This document shows, in pieces, positions 14,001 through 27,300 of a stretch of DNA of 64,000 nt (position 1 is its first letter; the number at the start of each line of letters is the position of its first letter). The stretch comes from Sipunculus nudus. Taxonomy: Eukaryota; Annelida; Sipuncula; Golfingiida; Sipunculidae. Location: NCBI GenBank assembly GCA_026874595.1, contig CM049309.1, forward strand, positions 44,653,079 through 44,717,078, in the 5' to 3' direction. The notes beneath the pieces are model-generated. The model made no database searches and was not told the origin of the DNA. It saw nothing but the letters and a program-made list of their open reading frames with translations. The position numbers and the translations under genes are program-made.

Positions 14001-16021
14001 AATAATATAATACATAGTGAGTTTATACTAGTACAGGTACATCTGTTTATGTAATACACAGTAAGCTTACACTAAATACATGTACATATTTATATACAAT
14101 ACACAGTGAGCTTTTACTAGTACAGGTACATCTGTATAAACAATCTTTCAGACTTATAGTATTATAATTTTCTTTAGTATCTTGAAACTAAAGCTCTAGG
14201 GAATGTATAAACCACATCACTCCTGTGTGCTGAATTGTTCTATTAATGTTTTTTTAATAGCTCTAAATGGCAGTTCTAGTTTATTAACTGAAAAAGCTGC
14301 TCAACCAAACTTTTCTTCTTTTTGGATCAGAAGATTACTCAATCTTATAGCATTTTCTCTTAATTTAAAAAGATGACCTCACCTGTGCATGTGTAAAGGT
14401 CTGGTCCACCATTGACATGTATGCCTTCATGTCAGCTTTCTGGTTGTCATCTAAATCCTCACTCAAGTTGTGCCCCTGTTAAGATAATATTTCCAGTCAG
14501 GTAAGACAGCCTAGGATAATGTTGTATTGTTGACACATCAGCCAGTTCCTATTTGACATGGCATGTCTCAAACCAGGATAAAGCACACTGTAAGTGTACA
14601 AGCCAGGCTTGTCATGTCTTTGATAATCAGCTAATACTGCTTTTTGTCCCTGGTACACTACCTTCAGTTTATATGTAAACAAGGGTAACCCTGAGATCAA
14701 GTATACTGTTAGTGTACCAAAAAGGGCACATTTTAACAGATTAAAATTTAGCCTTTGAAACCTGGATAAACAATTTAGGTGCAAAAGTTGCAAATCATAA
14801 CATCATATTGTTTAATACCATAAACAAAACTCAATTTCTTTTTAGAAACATGTGCCCCATCTGTCTAATACCTTAATAATTCTGTGGAATATTCTTGAAA
14901 ATATTAGATCAGCACATCACTTAAAAAGTCAAATTAGTGCATTAATAAAGCAAAAATACACTTTTTCTTCATTTTCTTTAATTCCTAGTAGACATCTGCA
15001 TAATATTTCCAGGTGTTTTTGAGTCCATTTAAAATGATATCAACAGTACCTTGGTCTGTACAAATGAAATGATCGGCTCCAGCTCTGACACCAGCATTGG
15101 GCCTGCTTTGATAAATGGCACTTTCCCTGACGGAGACATAAACTCAGCGTTTGTCTTGAGGACTTCTCTGTAGGGGAGACCACACATGCGGAGGAACGTC
15201 TTCACACTCAGCATGCTGGAGAAGTCTGTCATCAGGGCCTGACCAACTGAAAAACAAAATATAACCTTGTATATTATGAACATCACAGAGGTTTATGAAG
15301 GAGTACACTACACATCCAGTTGAGCAGGAATTGCAAACGGACTTACATGGTGATAACTATAGGGTACTGCTTTTCAACTGAGTTCCTAATTATACCTATC
15401 AATAAGTTATATGGCCAAAAATGGAACAAATGTGAAGAAAAAACTTTTTGTAGACTTACCTTCATATGGTTGATAGAGGCACACATCATTTGGCCATGGC
15501 TGCTGTGCTGGAAGGACATATACAAAATATTTATTTTAATAAGAGAATAAGTGTTTCATTGCTGTGGTGCTAGCAAAACAACACTTAATATTTATCAAAT
15601 GTGTATTTTCCTATGATCAGAGAATTTTGGTCCCGGAATTGTATGCAGTTGAGGAGAAGAATAAACCTGGAAATTTTTAATAAATAATACATTTTTTTAA
15701 TGTTTTTAAATTCTCAGGTGTAATATTATATATACTGTAGTTTTTTCTCACCTATTTGACCCTAGTGTGATGGTGTCTGGTGTTTCTAGGGTTAAGTCAC
15801 AGTTCATGTAAACATTTTCATATTTTTAACGGAGAAAATCATCTTATTTAAATCCCTAAGAAAAAATCACTTTGAGAAAAATCTTGAAATGATCTAGTCT
15901 ATATTTATATGTGAATATTTCCTAAATATTAATGTACATATATTATTATATAAAGGCTTATAAAGATGATGAAAACTGATACATTATTTATTTATTAATA
16001 TAACTATTTTTTATATAACAC

Positions 16022-16059
<38 letters not shown>

Positions 16060-16419
16060 ATAAATATAGTATATTACTAATATATCTTTATAGTTGTTAG
16101 ATAATAGATATATGCAATACATCATTTAAGTAGCTATTTAAGTGTAATTTTGAGTGATCTTTTGGTTGTTTATCCGGATCCAACGTACGGTATAATACTA
16201 TTGTAAACTACTTCAGTAGTTCTACTCAAGTCTCAAGTACTGTTTTCCTTTGGCTTTGGAGTACTGCCAATTCCTGGCGCAGGCCACCACATTTCAAATT
16301 AGGATCTCAAAGTTTAATATTATCAGTTTAAATCAATGCGTCTGCTGATCAGAAAATGTGAAGATGGAAAACTGACCGACAAATCCGACAGTAGCAGCTT
16401 CTTGTGCCAAGGACGCCAT
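11030..16419 (-). CDS. MTX2: Metaxin-2, complete 7-exon gene
   Basis: Metaxin-2 is a GST-fold protein on the cytosolic face of the mitochondrial outer membrane, where it works with metaxin-1 and the SAM complex in beta-barrel protein assembly. Coding exons, in gene order, are 16419-16377, 15507-15460, 15246-15050, 14475-14383, 12445-12284, 11594-11518 and 11201-11030. All have GT-AG borders and matching phases and sum to 792 nt, or 263 aa plus stop, the length I recall for vertebrate MTX2. Visible family blocks are QQPWPND (N-terminus), NAEFMSPSGKVPFIKAG, SELEPIISFVQTK, QKADMKAYMSMVDQ, RYGSPYTWPL, CCQALSEKLGEQNFFF and RPTELDAVVFGHL. The first two thirds form the thioredoxin-like half and the rest the helical GST-C-like half; there is no C-terminal membrane anchor, as expected. 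The start is the only ATG that gives the short phase-1 first exon. Intron 4 holds a large minisatellite abutting exon 5. The gene faces away from the RhoBTB gene. Confidence 0.95.
11660..11880 (-). mobile_element. MITE fragment (TTAAAGGG family)
   Basis: Begins ttaaagggacataatcagg and matches, in reverse, the right half of the element at 20487-20961, including 'actatcagttcagttt' and 'tgtttaccata'. It lies in MTX2 intron 5 and is truncated. Confidence 0.65.
12433..14140. repeat. 44-bp minisatellite in MTX2 intron 4, abutting exon 5
   Basis: Roughly 38 degenerate copies of a 44-bp unit (agtacaggtacatctgtata, then tacaatacacagtgagctta, then tact) start inside the first bases of MTX2 exon 5 and run back into the intron. 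On the gene strand each unit contains tatatacag followed by ATGTACCTGTACT, a copy of the real acceptor and first 13 exon bases, then gtataagc. A few units differ by small indels. Confidence 0.95.
16021..16053. repeat. (TA)n microsatellite
   Basis: About 14 TA units in MTX2 intron 1. Confidence 0.9.
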
Positions 16420-16642
16420 GGTATATCAAATTTATAAACTGTCAGATGTGGGGACAGATATTTGGCACGTCTGTCCTGCCGGTGTTCCACGGGATTCCCC
16501 GTCAAGGGCACAATAGTGGCGACACCTATAGACTAACTGAAACACTGCTGGGGATTCCCGGTGTGACGCGAAAAGGGGGCCGTTTACAAAACACAGGTTT
16601 AATAAAAATGAAGAAAATGCTAATAGTATGCTAATGCTTAAC

Positions 16643-17040
16643 TAGGGCTGAAACGGGTACAAATTTTGGACTCGAGTGCCCGATAGGCATTACCCGACTC
16701 GGACTCGAGTACTCGTTACCATGGCAACGCTGTAAGATTAAACGGACATCTGTTTACCGATGCAAAATATGCATATATTTGACTTCGTGACGATTTAACT
16801 TTATCCAAACGAAGAAACAGATATATGTCATAACAAGACCCGTGTTAATTTGACTAGCATATGATTAGAGCCCTATGTCAGGCTATGATAATGAATAAAT
16901 AGGCCTACAGACTGCCCGTAAATTTGCAGTAATATTCAGATATGCATGCATACATGTACAACCACGAGTACTCGAGTCCAAATTTTGGACTAGAGTACTC
17001 GGTAAGTATTACCCGGACTCGAGTACTCCTTTCAGCCCTA
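16643..17040. mobile_element. hAT-like MITE in the MTX2/RhoBTB divergent promoter
   Basis: The 398-bp element has inverted ends starting TAGGGCTGAAA that continue as diverged GACTCGAGTACTC-rich repeats about 75 bp deep. Flanking octamers tgcttaac and ctcttaac (16635-16642, 17041-17048) agree at six of eight positions, consistent with an aged 8-bp target duplication of hAT elements. There is no ORF. Confidence 0.75.
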
Positions 17041-17363
17041 CTCTTAACCGTGAGACGCCTCTGTGTAGGTCTTAAGTGAATGTATTATATAACTGTAAAT
17101 ATTAATATGACCACACGTCTAATATTTGGCAAATTAACTGTATGCCAGTTTTAATGGGTTGTTAACTATTATAACTTCATTGCGTCAATATGTTATCATA
17201 GCACGTCTCAAACTATTTAGCCTTAATTCATATCGCATCTATCCATGCATTACCAACGATTATTTTTAACCAAAAACAAGTGAAACACGTGATTTAACAA
17301 TTTACCCGTGGTGCAATTTCGCAACTAGCCAAAAGAAGTATACGCTCATCGAGCAGCTACAGG

Positions 17364-17760
17364 TTGCTTCGGTCAAGACCTCAGCCCTGTGCGCTCTTTA
17401 AGCATGTTCTCCGAGCCAACAGTCGCAGTGCCACGCCAAGCCAAGCAGGGAGCCGTAGAGGGCGCCATCCTCTCTCCTGGGTTGTTGTCCTTGTTAGAAA
17501 GCTACAGCATCCACAGCCACAAAGCCAGAAGCAACCCGCATTCCCTCCACCGATCCCAGCAGCGGAGACCCAGCCATGCCATTCGAGAGCCGAACTCGAT
17601 CCTTGTGAACGACCTTACTTCGAGACCCAAAGCCCTAGCTTGTACTTGCGATTTCGGTCATTTGGACCGTTTAACGCAACTGTTTTCTGTAATTTTTCAT
17701 TTTGAGTCAGCCCCGCAAGAACTATATTTAGCAGTTGCGCTGCTAGCGCTGATCGCATGA
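17364..17760 (+). other. GC-richer block with two overlapping ORFs, unrecognised
   Basis: Between the divergent MTX2 and RhoBTB starts, this block is noticeably richer in G and C than its flanks and is open in two frames (113 and 123 codons). The encoded peptides are Arg/Ser/Pro/His-rich and match no family I recognise. It may be a CpG-rich promoter or upstream region rather than coding sequence. It ends just before the RhoBTB TATA box. Confidence 0.25.
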
Positions 17761-17794
17761 TTGGGTACTATTTATAGAAACACTACACTGATGG

Positions 17795-17858
17795 TATATA
17801 AACCGTTCTGTTGTCAGGCAGTCCCAATCCACGCTTACCAGGAGTTACATGTGAAAGG
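17795..17858 (+). promoter_or_regulatory. TATA box and likely 5'-UTR exon of the RhoBTB gene
   Basis: TATATAAA at 17795-17802 fits the TATA consensus. About 55 bp downstream, AAAGG|gtaagt (exon end 17858) is a near-perfect donor. The next acceptor (cccccag, 17-18 kb boundary at 18308) lies 10 bp before the ATG at 18319. Together they suggest a short non-coding first exon of roughly 17827-17858 and a 450-bp 5'-UTR intron. Confidence 0.45.
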
Positions 17859-18318
17859 GTAAGTTCTTACGTTGTAAATATACATTAATCAATTCTTATC
17901 TAAGGATAAAGAATTTCTTGTCAGACTGATATGCAACAATCAGATTATCAACAGATTGTATTATATCAATACATGTTATTTATTGCGGAAAAAACGGTAT
18001 CCAGAATATGTAATGGAAAAAGTTGCAAGCATATATAGGTAATATAGATATAGGTAAATATTTGTTTAAATATCCAATTTATGGTCTAGATTTATTCTTT
18101 TAAATTAATAATTCCATATTTACATTTAATTACAATTAATCATTAATTTATAATTAAAATCCTAAATAAACTGAAATCATTTAAAAAATTGTTAAAAGTA
18201 TATATAAATATATATATATATACTTGTTCTCACAATGAACATTACACTGAAAAAATTTAATTTAGGAAATACTCATTATCATAATGTTATTAATATATTT
18301 TCCCCCAGCAGCTAGAAG

Positions 18319-21300
18319 ATGGAGAACGTGAAGTTGGTAGTGGTTGGTGATGGAGCAGTGGGAAAGAGTTGCCTCCTCATCAGTTACAGTACCAACGCCT
18401 TCCCCAGGGAGTACGTACCCACTGTGTTTGATAACTACTCCTGTAATGTGATGGTGGATGGAAAGCCGTATAATATAGGACTGTGGGATACTGCTGGACA
18501 GGTGCGTATACAGCTCAACATATACACATTTATTGCTATATTATTGCCTGCTGCTGTTCTGATGGCAGTGGTAATTTTATAAAATTGATGCATCATTTAA
18601 TGCACTTGGAAATAGCACACTAAGACTGCTACCTGGTTTATAATGTTCTACTGGTAATCACATATATCATTTGGTATGCATGTTATGTGGTACAAATAAT
18701 TTAATTCTCAGTAATATTTAATAAAAGTAGGTTTATAGTTAATCATTTTCTTTTCTTTTTTAAATGTTATTTAATTTTTTTAAACATTTTGATTTTATAA
18801 TTTAATTTTTCCATTTATCATTATTCTTGTCAAATTAAATATTTTATATTTAACATAAAGCAGATTTTTCTTTGATTAAACACAAAATATTTAAAATACA
18901 TATATGTTTCCCATCTTGATATGCATGAATAAAAAATTAGTCTTATAATTTTCTTTACAGGAGGATTATGATAGATTACGTCCACTAGCCTATCCCCAGA
19001 CAGATGTTTTCCTCCTCTGTTTTTCAATTGAAAGCAAATGTTCACTTGAAAATATTGAAGAGAAATGGATATATGAAATAAACCACCACATGCCAGGTGT
19101 TCCAAAGCTGCTGGTGGGATGCAAATCAGGTAGGGGAAAATTTTAATTAACAAGAGCAGCGCAAACATGCATAATATGCCCGTTATGTATCTGGTGACCT
19201 CTGACCTCATTATATGTTTGTAAATTTTGACATGAAGGTAATTCAGGTGAGAAACTCTATGAGTAAATATATGTATCATGAGTTTCATGAAAATCCATAG
19301 GATTTACGGTAAGTCGCCAAGGTGCCTCCAAAGTGCGGTGACTACTGACCTCATTAAATATGCATGGATTTTGCTTGAAAGTAAACTTAGGTGAGATATT
19401 TTATTGATTAACATTTCTGATGAGTTTTATCAAAATCCTTCAAAAGTTATCGTGGTGACACCATAAAGTAGCCTAGTGACCCGGGGCCGTTACCTTATTA
19501 TAATGTGTGGATGTTGCCTATAATCAAATTCGATCAGGTGATATAATAGATCTGTTAGTAAGCAGTTATGTATTATATACTTATATTTGTTCAATGATCA
19601 CATTAAATAAACAGAGTCAATAGCGTATATAAGCTGATGTAGTGGGATTGATGGTCAGATAAGACGGTGCTAATGACCATCTGGCTGAATCATGCCTGCC
19701 TCACTCACTCAGCATAAATGGGCTTCCGGCTGTGCCAGCCAGACACTGGTTTTTCTCCTCCATTTGCACGATAGCCTGCATTGGCGATATCCCATATTAC
19801 TCACAAATAATTGTTTCCCTTTAGATTTTTCTATGTAACATGATCTTTAATAATAACTGTGTTCATGTGTTATCATGATACCTTAGTTAACCTTAGTTAA
19901 TGATAATATGTCATGAATTGAGGCAATAAGCACACCAAATGATAGAATATGTACGCCTGAGTGGTGGTTAGATGCATGCAGTGACTGAGCGCTAAAATAA
20001 TGTAGGAAAACAAAACTTATGACCCTTTTTTATGTGATATGATTTTAGAGTACAATTACCATTTCTTCAGAAGTTATAAATTCTAGTTTTCACCAGATAA
20101 GTTGGGAATTAATTGATAATCCAATTATGATAATTTTGATAATTATTACTGTAGAATACTTATGTCAGCTTATGTCAACCTAAAATGTTGATTTTATGGT
20201 TTTACATTGTTTCAGCCAAATCTTAATGAAATCTCTATTTTTACAGATCTAAGAACTTCAGATACAGCTGGGGATAAGCGTTTTGTCTCATACGAGGAAG
20301 CAAACAGTGTAGCCAAGTCTCTCAAAATACCCTATGTAGAAACAAGTGCCCTAACACAAGCAGGAGTTAAAGAGTGTTTTGACTATGCTGTGAGTATCAT
20401 GTCAGGTTATCTCTTATTAATACTCAACAAAATCTGTATTTTAAACCTGATTGAGATATATTTGGCTTTTCTGCAGGCTCATAGAGTAAAGGGGCCCAAT
20501 CACCTATAAAGCATGTTGAATTAATCCAAAAATAGCTTCTTCCCTTTAAAATAAATCGATCTGTACCTGCCCAAATATTGCCTTGAAACTGTTTGCTTAC
20601 TCCTGTAAACGAGTGTTAAAAACAGTGGACCGGGCACAATCACAGTGCATTGCGGAGCCACGACACATGTCAATCAGGAGATGCACCAACTTACTTGGCC
20701 CAAACAATGTAATACATGTTCTCGCTGGCTGAAAAACCACATATTGTGGCTCACAATCAGATCTCTGGTTACGCAGCCTAATGGTAACCAGACACACATG
20801 GACTATGTTTACCAACATGCAGAGCCATAACAAGGTGTTAACAGCTGTATGTGAGATACTGAGACTGTGTGCTGGGAAGGTTTTGCTACAAAACTTTTGA
20901 ATAAAGCAAAACTGAACTGATAGTGTGAAAGACATAATATTGCTCCTGATTATGTCCCTTTAAAGAAAACCTGCCCTAACCTGTAATTTGTTCCTCATCA
21001 ACACTGTATAGATACAACATTTGAAACCACTGATGTTTTCTACTTGAATGTACTATTTTATCTATAATGTAATAGTCTCCAGATTTTGCAAATACAATAA
21101 ATGACCAAAATTTGCTTTATTGTATTTTTTTTTGTATTTGTGAAAGATGAGGAAAAAATATAACTTGAACAAAAAGAATATTTTGATGTACATAACAATG
21201 CATGCCACAACTGGTTCATTCTTAATGTTTAAAAAATGTATAAATGTAAAAAACACTTAAAACATCGGTTCAGTTCTTGGGATTGTCTGTGTACTGACTA

Positions 21301-24300
21301 AAAATTATTCATATTATCTGCAGCTTGGTCAAGTTATAAGGAACAAGAATAGCAAGCCTTCAAAAAGCAAAGGACTCAAGCTCTTCTCCAAACAAAAGGC
21401 AGCAGTTCCTGATCCACCAGTAATGCCCCCTGCTGGTAAGTTACAAAATTAAGATTTTTCGCAAATAACTTGAGGCCACACACACAAACTGCTGTTCTAC
21501 AGACTCAGGGGCAAAAATATGGTGCGAGCCAGTAAATATTTTTGCTTTTTTTCTTTACTTGTAGAGACACAATATGTGTTATTTGCCAGTTTAACGAGAA
21601 AATACAAAATTTTGTCTAAATTCTTGAAATAGCCCATATGATCAACACAAAATTTAGTCCATTTTCAATACCTTTTAAAACAATTCAGTTATAAAATTTG
21701 TGCCATAGCACAAATAAGCAACATTGCCAAGGACCTGGTCTTCATTTGCAAAAAAATTGATCTGTGAAAAAATTGGGCAAAACCGTAGAACAATATTTGA
21801 TATTTTCAAATAATGTAACTTAAGAGAGACAGATATTTCAGATTGTAATGTAAATTATCACCAGAATATATTAAATTATAACTTGTATAGTCTTCATGCA
21901 GTTCAGGTGACTCCACATGTTTTGAGTTAAAGAAGTCAAGGTCGAGCTTATGACTTTAAACAAGAACTAGCACAGTTTGGTATTTTGAATAATGCAAGAT
22001 ATTGAAATAATATAATTTGCATCTTTTTCATTCTTTTTTTTCAAGTTTGCATTGGGTCATCCAGTTGAAACAGTTCTCCCCTTTGTAAAGCTCACAGAAC
22101 TCAATAAACTTTTTGTCAGTTTATACAAAATTCAAAGTTTGTATTCTATTCTGGTTATGTATATTGATGGCATATGTATATATTTAGGTAAAGCTCCATG
22201 GATTGAGATTGAGACATCAACCTGGGCAAACGACTGGAAACAATTACTTGAAGACCCCAGGCATGCAGACGTCACATTTATTGTGGAGAATCATCAATTA
22301 AATGCCCACCAGGTGGTGCTAGCTGCAGCATCAGAACAGTTCCGAAAGATCCTTGGCATTTGTACAGATTGTAAGGTAAGTCATCTTAAAAAAGACATTT
22401 CAATGCATATTTTGTTCTTAGACCTGGTAATGGACCCAGCCATGACTATTCTACGCTTCTTGCGCAGCTGTTGTACATTTCAGTCATCCCAGATCTCTGT
22501 TTGTGTAACCATGCAGTGCTTTGTATAGCACGGTTCTCCTGGGCTGAACACCAGGGTGTGCACAGAGCAAAGAATTGTAATCAGACCAATGAGAGCATGA
22601 TTATTGCATGGTGCATTCCATGTCTATATTCAAGGGTTCTTTATCAAGTCCTTGATCACTTTCTCTGAAATTTGGCGCTATTAATCATTATTTACTACTT
22701 GTACTTAGTATTATATTGAAGAACTTAAAAAGTATATTCACTGAAACATTGAAACCAAAAATCTTTATAACACTACATCAAAGGTCATTAGATGCATCAC
22801 ATCATACAAAACATTCATCAAAACAGCTTTATATACATCTGCTCTTCTAGTATTTCCTACCACAGCCTTTTACACATATTTATTACATAATTTGCTTATT
22901 TTATCAGAAAAACCAGTTACAGGCAATAAAGCAAGATGTGTTCACAAGAGAGGAGGTGAGGGATGGACAAATCCCTGGCATTGCCACAGTCCACGACACT
23001 CCAGGGGCTGCCAGACCACACTCAACATACAGCATAGCAGAGGACATCAAAGCCAAAACCTTTACCCACATCCTAGAATTCTTATATACAGGTATGTCAT
23101 CTGATAAATCTGTAATCTAATTGGGTATATGCTATATTATATATGCAGAGAAAAGGATAGTTTATATGTATTTACCCATCTTAAATTGCATCTTAAATAT
23201 TTCTGGGGATGCTCTACCATTTGGCACTCTCTCAGAAAAAAAAAAGGCAACACATGTTAACCCGAGCTTGCCATCCTTTGTTGAAATGTTTGCGTTTTTC
23301 TGGTTCCTCTGGGAGAACTAGGTGACCATGTCTACCACGATGCCACCCTGTCTTCACTTAACAGTGTGATGAGTAGTGTTGGGGCAGATTAATTATAATC
23401 AATCGGTTAGCTGGTGCAGATGATCGATCTTACATTGCTGTAATTGATGACACTGAGCTTTTCACAAAGGTTAGGCTTATAATGAGGGATAGTATGCTGT
23501 CAAAAAATTTATGCAGAAAAACTTCAGATTTATATGTGTTTATTAACAGATAACGAATCTACATTTACTTTATACACATATGGGCTATAATTTTATCAGA
23601 TATATTAGCCAGTATTAGCATATATATCAACTGAGAAGATGTACAGGTTAATATTTTATAGGAAATTTCATACTTCAAGAGGTCAATCAATTTTTACGGA
23701 TGACTGATCATGAAATTACAACCGATTCCCAACAATTCTCAAAAGTGACTAATAATTGATCATCTGTTGCTGATATGCTCACAGTGATTCACTGTTGTCA
23801 AGCAAGTGACTCCCAGTACTTGTGATGAGACTGTTTCAAATATGTTTGTCCTAATCTTAGTTTTAAACCCTCATTGAAATGGGGTTTGATCATAGCCTTT
23901 GTGATGACAACCAAATTATTTCAAGTGCAAGTGTACTCGTTCAGCAGCTGACAATCATAACCATTGAAAGATTTGAATGAAATAATCTCTACATTTCTTA
24001 AAATATATTTTTCAAATTAATTATTAAATTTAATCAAGAGACTATGAAATTCTTCTCTTACTACAGAGTAAACTATGGTTTTAGCAGTGCAAATTCTGTA
24101 GGAACCATTGTTTTTACTTCCTTGATCTTTAGGTCTCCCAAACCTGGCAGATGACACACCTGAGGAGGACCTTGACAACCTGATCAACGTAGCACGCATT
24201 TTTAAACTACCATATCTTGAGAAGATTTGTGAGAACATCAAAACTGACCAAGAGTTCCTGAACCCAAGCATTGGCACATACCTGAATGATGAAACAGGAT

Positions 24301-27300
24301 GCAAGCTTAAAGAACTCTTCCTCAACCAAGATACCTTGTCTGATTTAGTCTTCAATTTAAATGGTAAGGATCATGAAAATTCTATAATTTACAAAATGCC
24401 TTTATGATTTCATGTACTGTCCTGTAATCTAGAACTGACCATTCTAAGGGAGGAGATTGCCAGTTAGACCACAGCAAACAGCCTCAGACCTGCATTGTGT
24501 GAAGATTATGACCTCTCTGAAAATAAATGTTGCAATTAAGCAACCTTTCTAGAGCAGTCTGTTACTTCCTATTTTTCTTTTCTGTGAGAACAAAATTAAA
24601 GCTCGAAAACAACAGTTTAATTGGAAAATGGCATGTTCACAAATATCTGTTAAATAGAAAATACTAACTCTAGTCCGTTCCAGTACCCCTGTCCACCTGT
24701 TTTTTCGCGATTATCTGTACATAAGACAAATTTGGCAAACAAAATTTGCACCATTGGCATTAAGAGGCTAAAGCGTAATTTTTGGTACCTTACCTACTCA
24801 CGATATAAATATTATTTACTTTACGGCCTGGTTGACATGTCTCAAATATATCCGTTGTTCATGGCGTCCCTAATATGCGGCCATTGTTCATCCTCCTTGG
24901 ATATGGATGTAAAGTAATGTGACGTAACAGTGAAGCGCGTGCACAAGGAGAAAACAAGTCTCGCTGTAAACAGGGGTCGGCAGCCCTTGATTATTGGTTC
25001 CGTGAATGTTGGTGCCTCTTTAGTACATCACGTCTATTATGACCTCATCACTATCCCCTGATATGCCCATTCAACAGATTAGTGGCAAGAAGTCGCTAAA
25101 GAATAGACTAGTTACTCATAAAATGGTTTTAAATTGTTTACAGGAAAATTACATAAGGTAGGCTATTATTTCCATAATTGTTAATTACGCTTTTTCCTCT
25201 TTCTTCCCCAAGGTCAAACAGTTTTGGCGTTCTTTGGTTCAAAAATAAATAATCGCGAAAAAAAAGGTGGACAGGGGTACTGGAACAGATTATATGTGGC
25301 CTTAGACTGTCACTAAAATGGACTGATCAGTTTCATACTTAAGTATTGTACCTACCATTGTTGAATAGAATGAATGCTGTGAATAATACTAATATTCAGA
25401 TTCAAAATGCAGAATGTCTTTGCAGATTCTAATAACCTCCAGATATAGCTTGATACATGTATATGTAATGTTATAGGTGTTTTTTTTTTATTGCACTTGG
25501 CAATACATATGGAATAAAAAATTTTTAGAACTTTCACATAAATGTAAATTAAACAATCCATTTTTGCTTATGAACAGGAATTATTGCATTCCAATGACAT
25601 TTTCTGCCTCAGAATTTAAACTTGATGATCAATTAGGTACTGATGTACATTGCATCTTATCATATGCAAAGGTATGAGAAATCATGTATATATCATTTAC
25701 ATATCCTCCAGGTACAAGGATTCCAGCTCACCGTGTGGTGTTAGCAGCCAGGTGTGCTATGATGTCTGCCATGTTAGGAGGAAACTTTATGGAAGGCCAG
25801 TCATCAGACCAAAAAACTGAGGTATACAGGTGTTCAATTTATAGCAACACTTTTACATATGATCAGGGATTATTTTTTGAGCCAATTAGCAAGATGGTAC
25901 TGAAACCCTCATAATAATCATAGTCCTTGAAATCACCTGTCTGAAAGTGCAGTATTTTTCTTGTGAAGATGTAACACAGTAGAAACTCGAATATCCAAAT
26001 AGTTTAGGGTACATAACAAATTTGTTTAGAAATTGGAGGTTACAGATATACGAATGTATACGAAGCCATTGTTTTCAACAAGTTTACAAAATCTACAGAT
26101 AATATCAATGTTTCAATATACTAGTTCTGTCAGTAACTTTAACTTATCTCATTAGAACATACAGACTCAATCTTATTTTATATGAACAAGGAACCATTTA
26201 CATTCATTGTAATGTTTTTGGAAAGTTGTATTTCTTCTTTTTAGTTAAAGAGGAAAATTTCGGTCCCTTTTAAATTAATAAAAAAACACATTTTTGAAAA
26301 GAAAGATAGAAATTTGAGGATCTACTGTATATAGTATATTTAGTTAAAGATTTTATTTTTATTCTCTTTCTTGCTAGCTGTTCTTTGTTTAACAAAATTC
26401 TGCAAATATACTGGAAATGAGAGATCTTATGATAACTGAAAAATGTATTATTAAATATTGTGTATAATTACAAAGTTTGTTTTATTAATAGTTATTATTA
26501 TTCATGTTCTTATAATTGTTATCATTATTATTACTATTATATTTTCATAGATTCCAGTATATGAAACAGAGGTTGAGACGTTTCTAGCTCTGCTTGAGTA
26601 TATGTACACTGACCACTCCCCCATTGAGGAAGGCGACTCCGTCAGTATCCTTATGCTTGCTGATCAGTATTGTCAACCCCGTCTAGTCAACTTGTGTGAG
26701 CTCTACATTACCAAAGAAGTTGATAGATCTTGTTATAAAAACATACAGAAGTCAGAAATTGATGTCATTGGACTGTTACTCACTTCACAGGTAAGCTCAT
26801 CTCATCAGTTTATTTTATACCTGTATCAGCTGAAATATTGAGATTAAAATAAGCATCTCAATCAAAACTCAGGGCAAATCAAATTTTAGTTTTAGATGTC
26901 TGAAATTTATAAATCAAAGCTATGGACATAAAAAAATAATCATGTTAAGTTTTGAGGCATGTTAAAAATAACAAGCAAATTAGTGGAATAAATGTCCCCC
27001 ACGTTTGGATCTTGTTGTCTTTCATGCTTGATAATATAAGCAACCAAATTTATGAGGTGGAGAAAATCTTGAGGGCACATGAAATCTTAAACAGATCCAC
27101 TATGACACGGAGAGACATCTGCAGGAGAACATTTAAACTAAAACACATTGAGAAATTGGACCAAAATTTGATAATTTTGTATTTGAGCCAAAGAGAATTA
27201 TTTTTCAGATAGACACCCCAAAACCAATCCCAACCAAGGTATGCATGAGAGCAATCACTGACCAAAATTTGAATGAAATTGGATAATATTGAGGAAAGTT

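Noticed and set aside
18830-19288. 152-codon minus-strand ORF
   Set aside because: Antisense to RhoBTB exon 2 and its AT-rich flanks, with no domain.
20597-20935. 112-codon minus-strand ORF in RhoBTB intron 3
   Set aside because: It overlaps a MITE whose other copies do not keep the frame.
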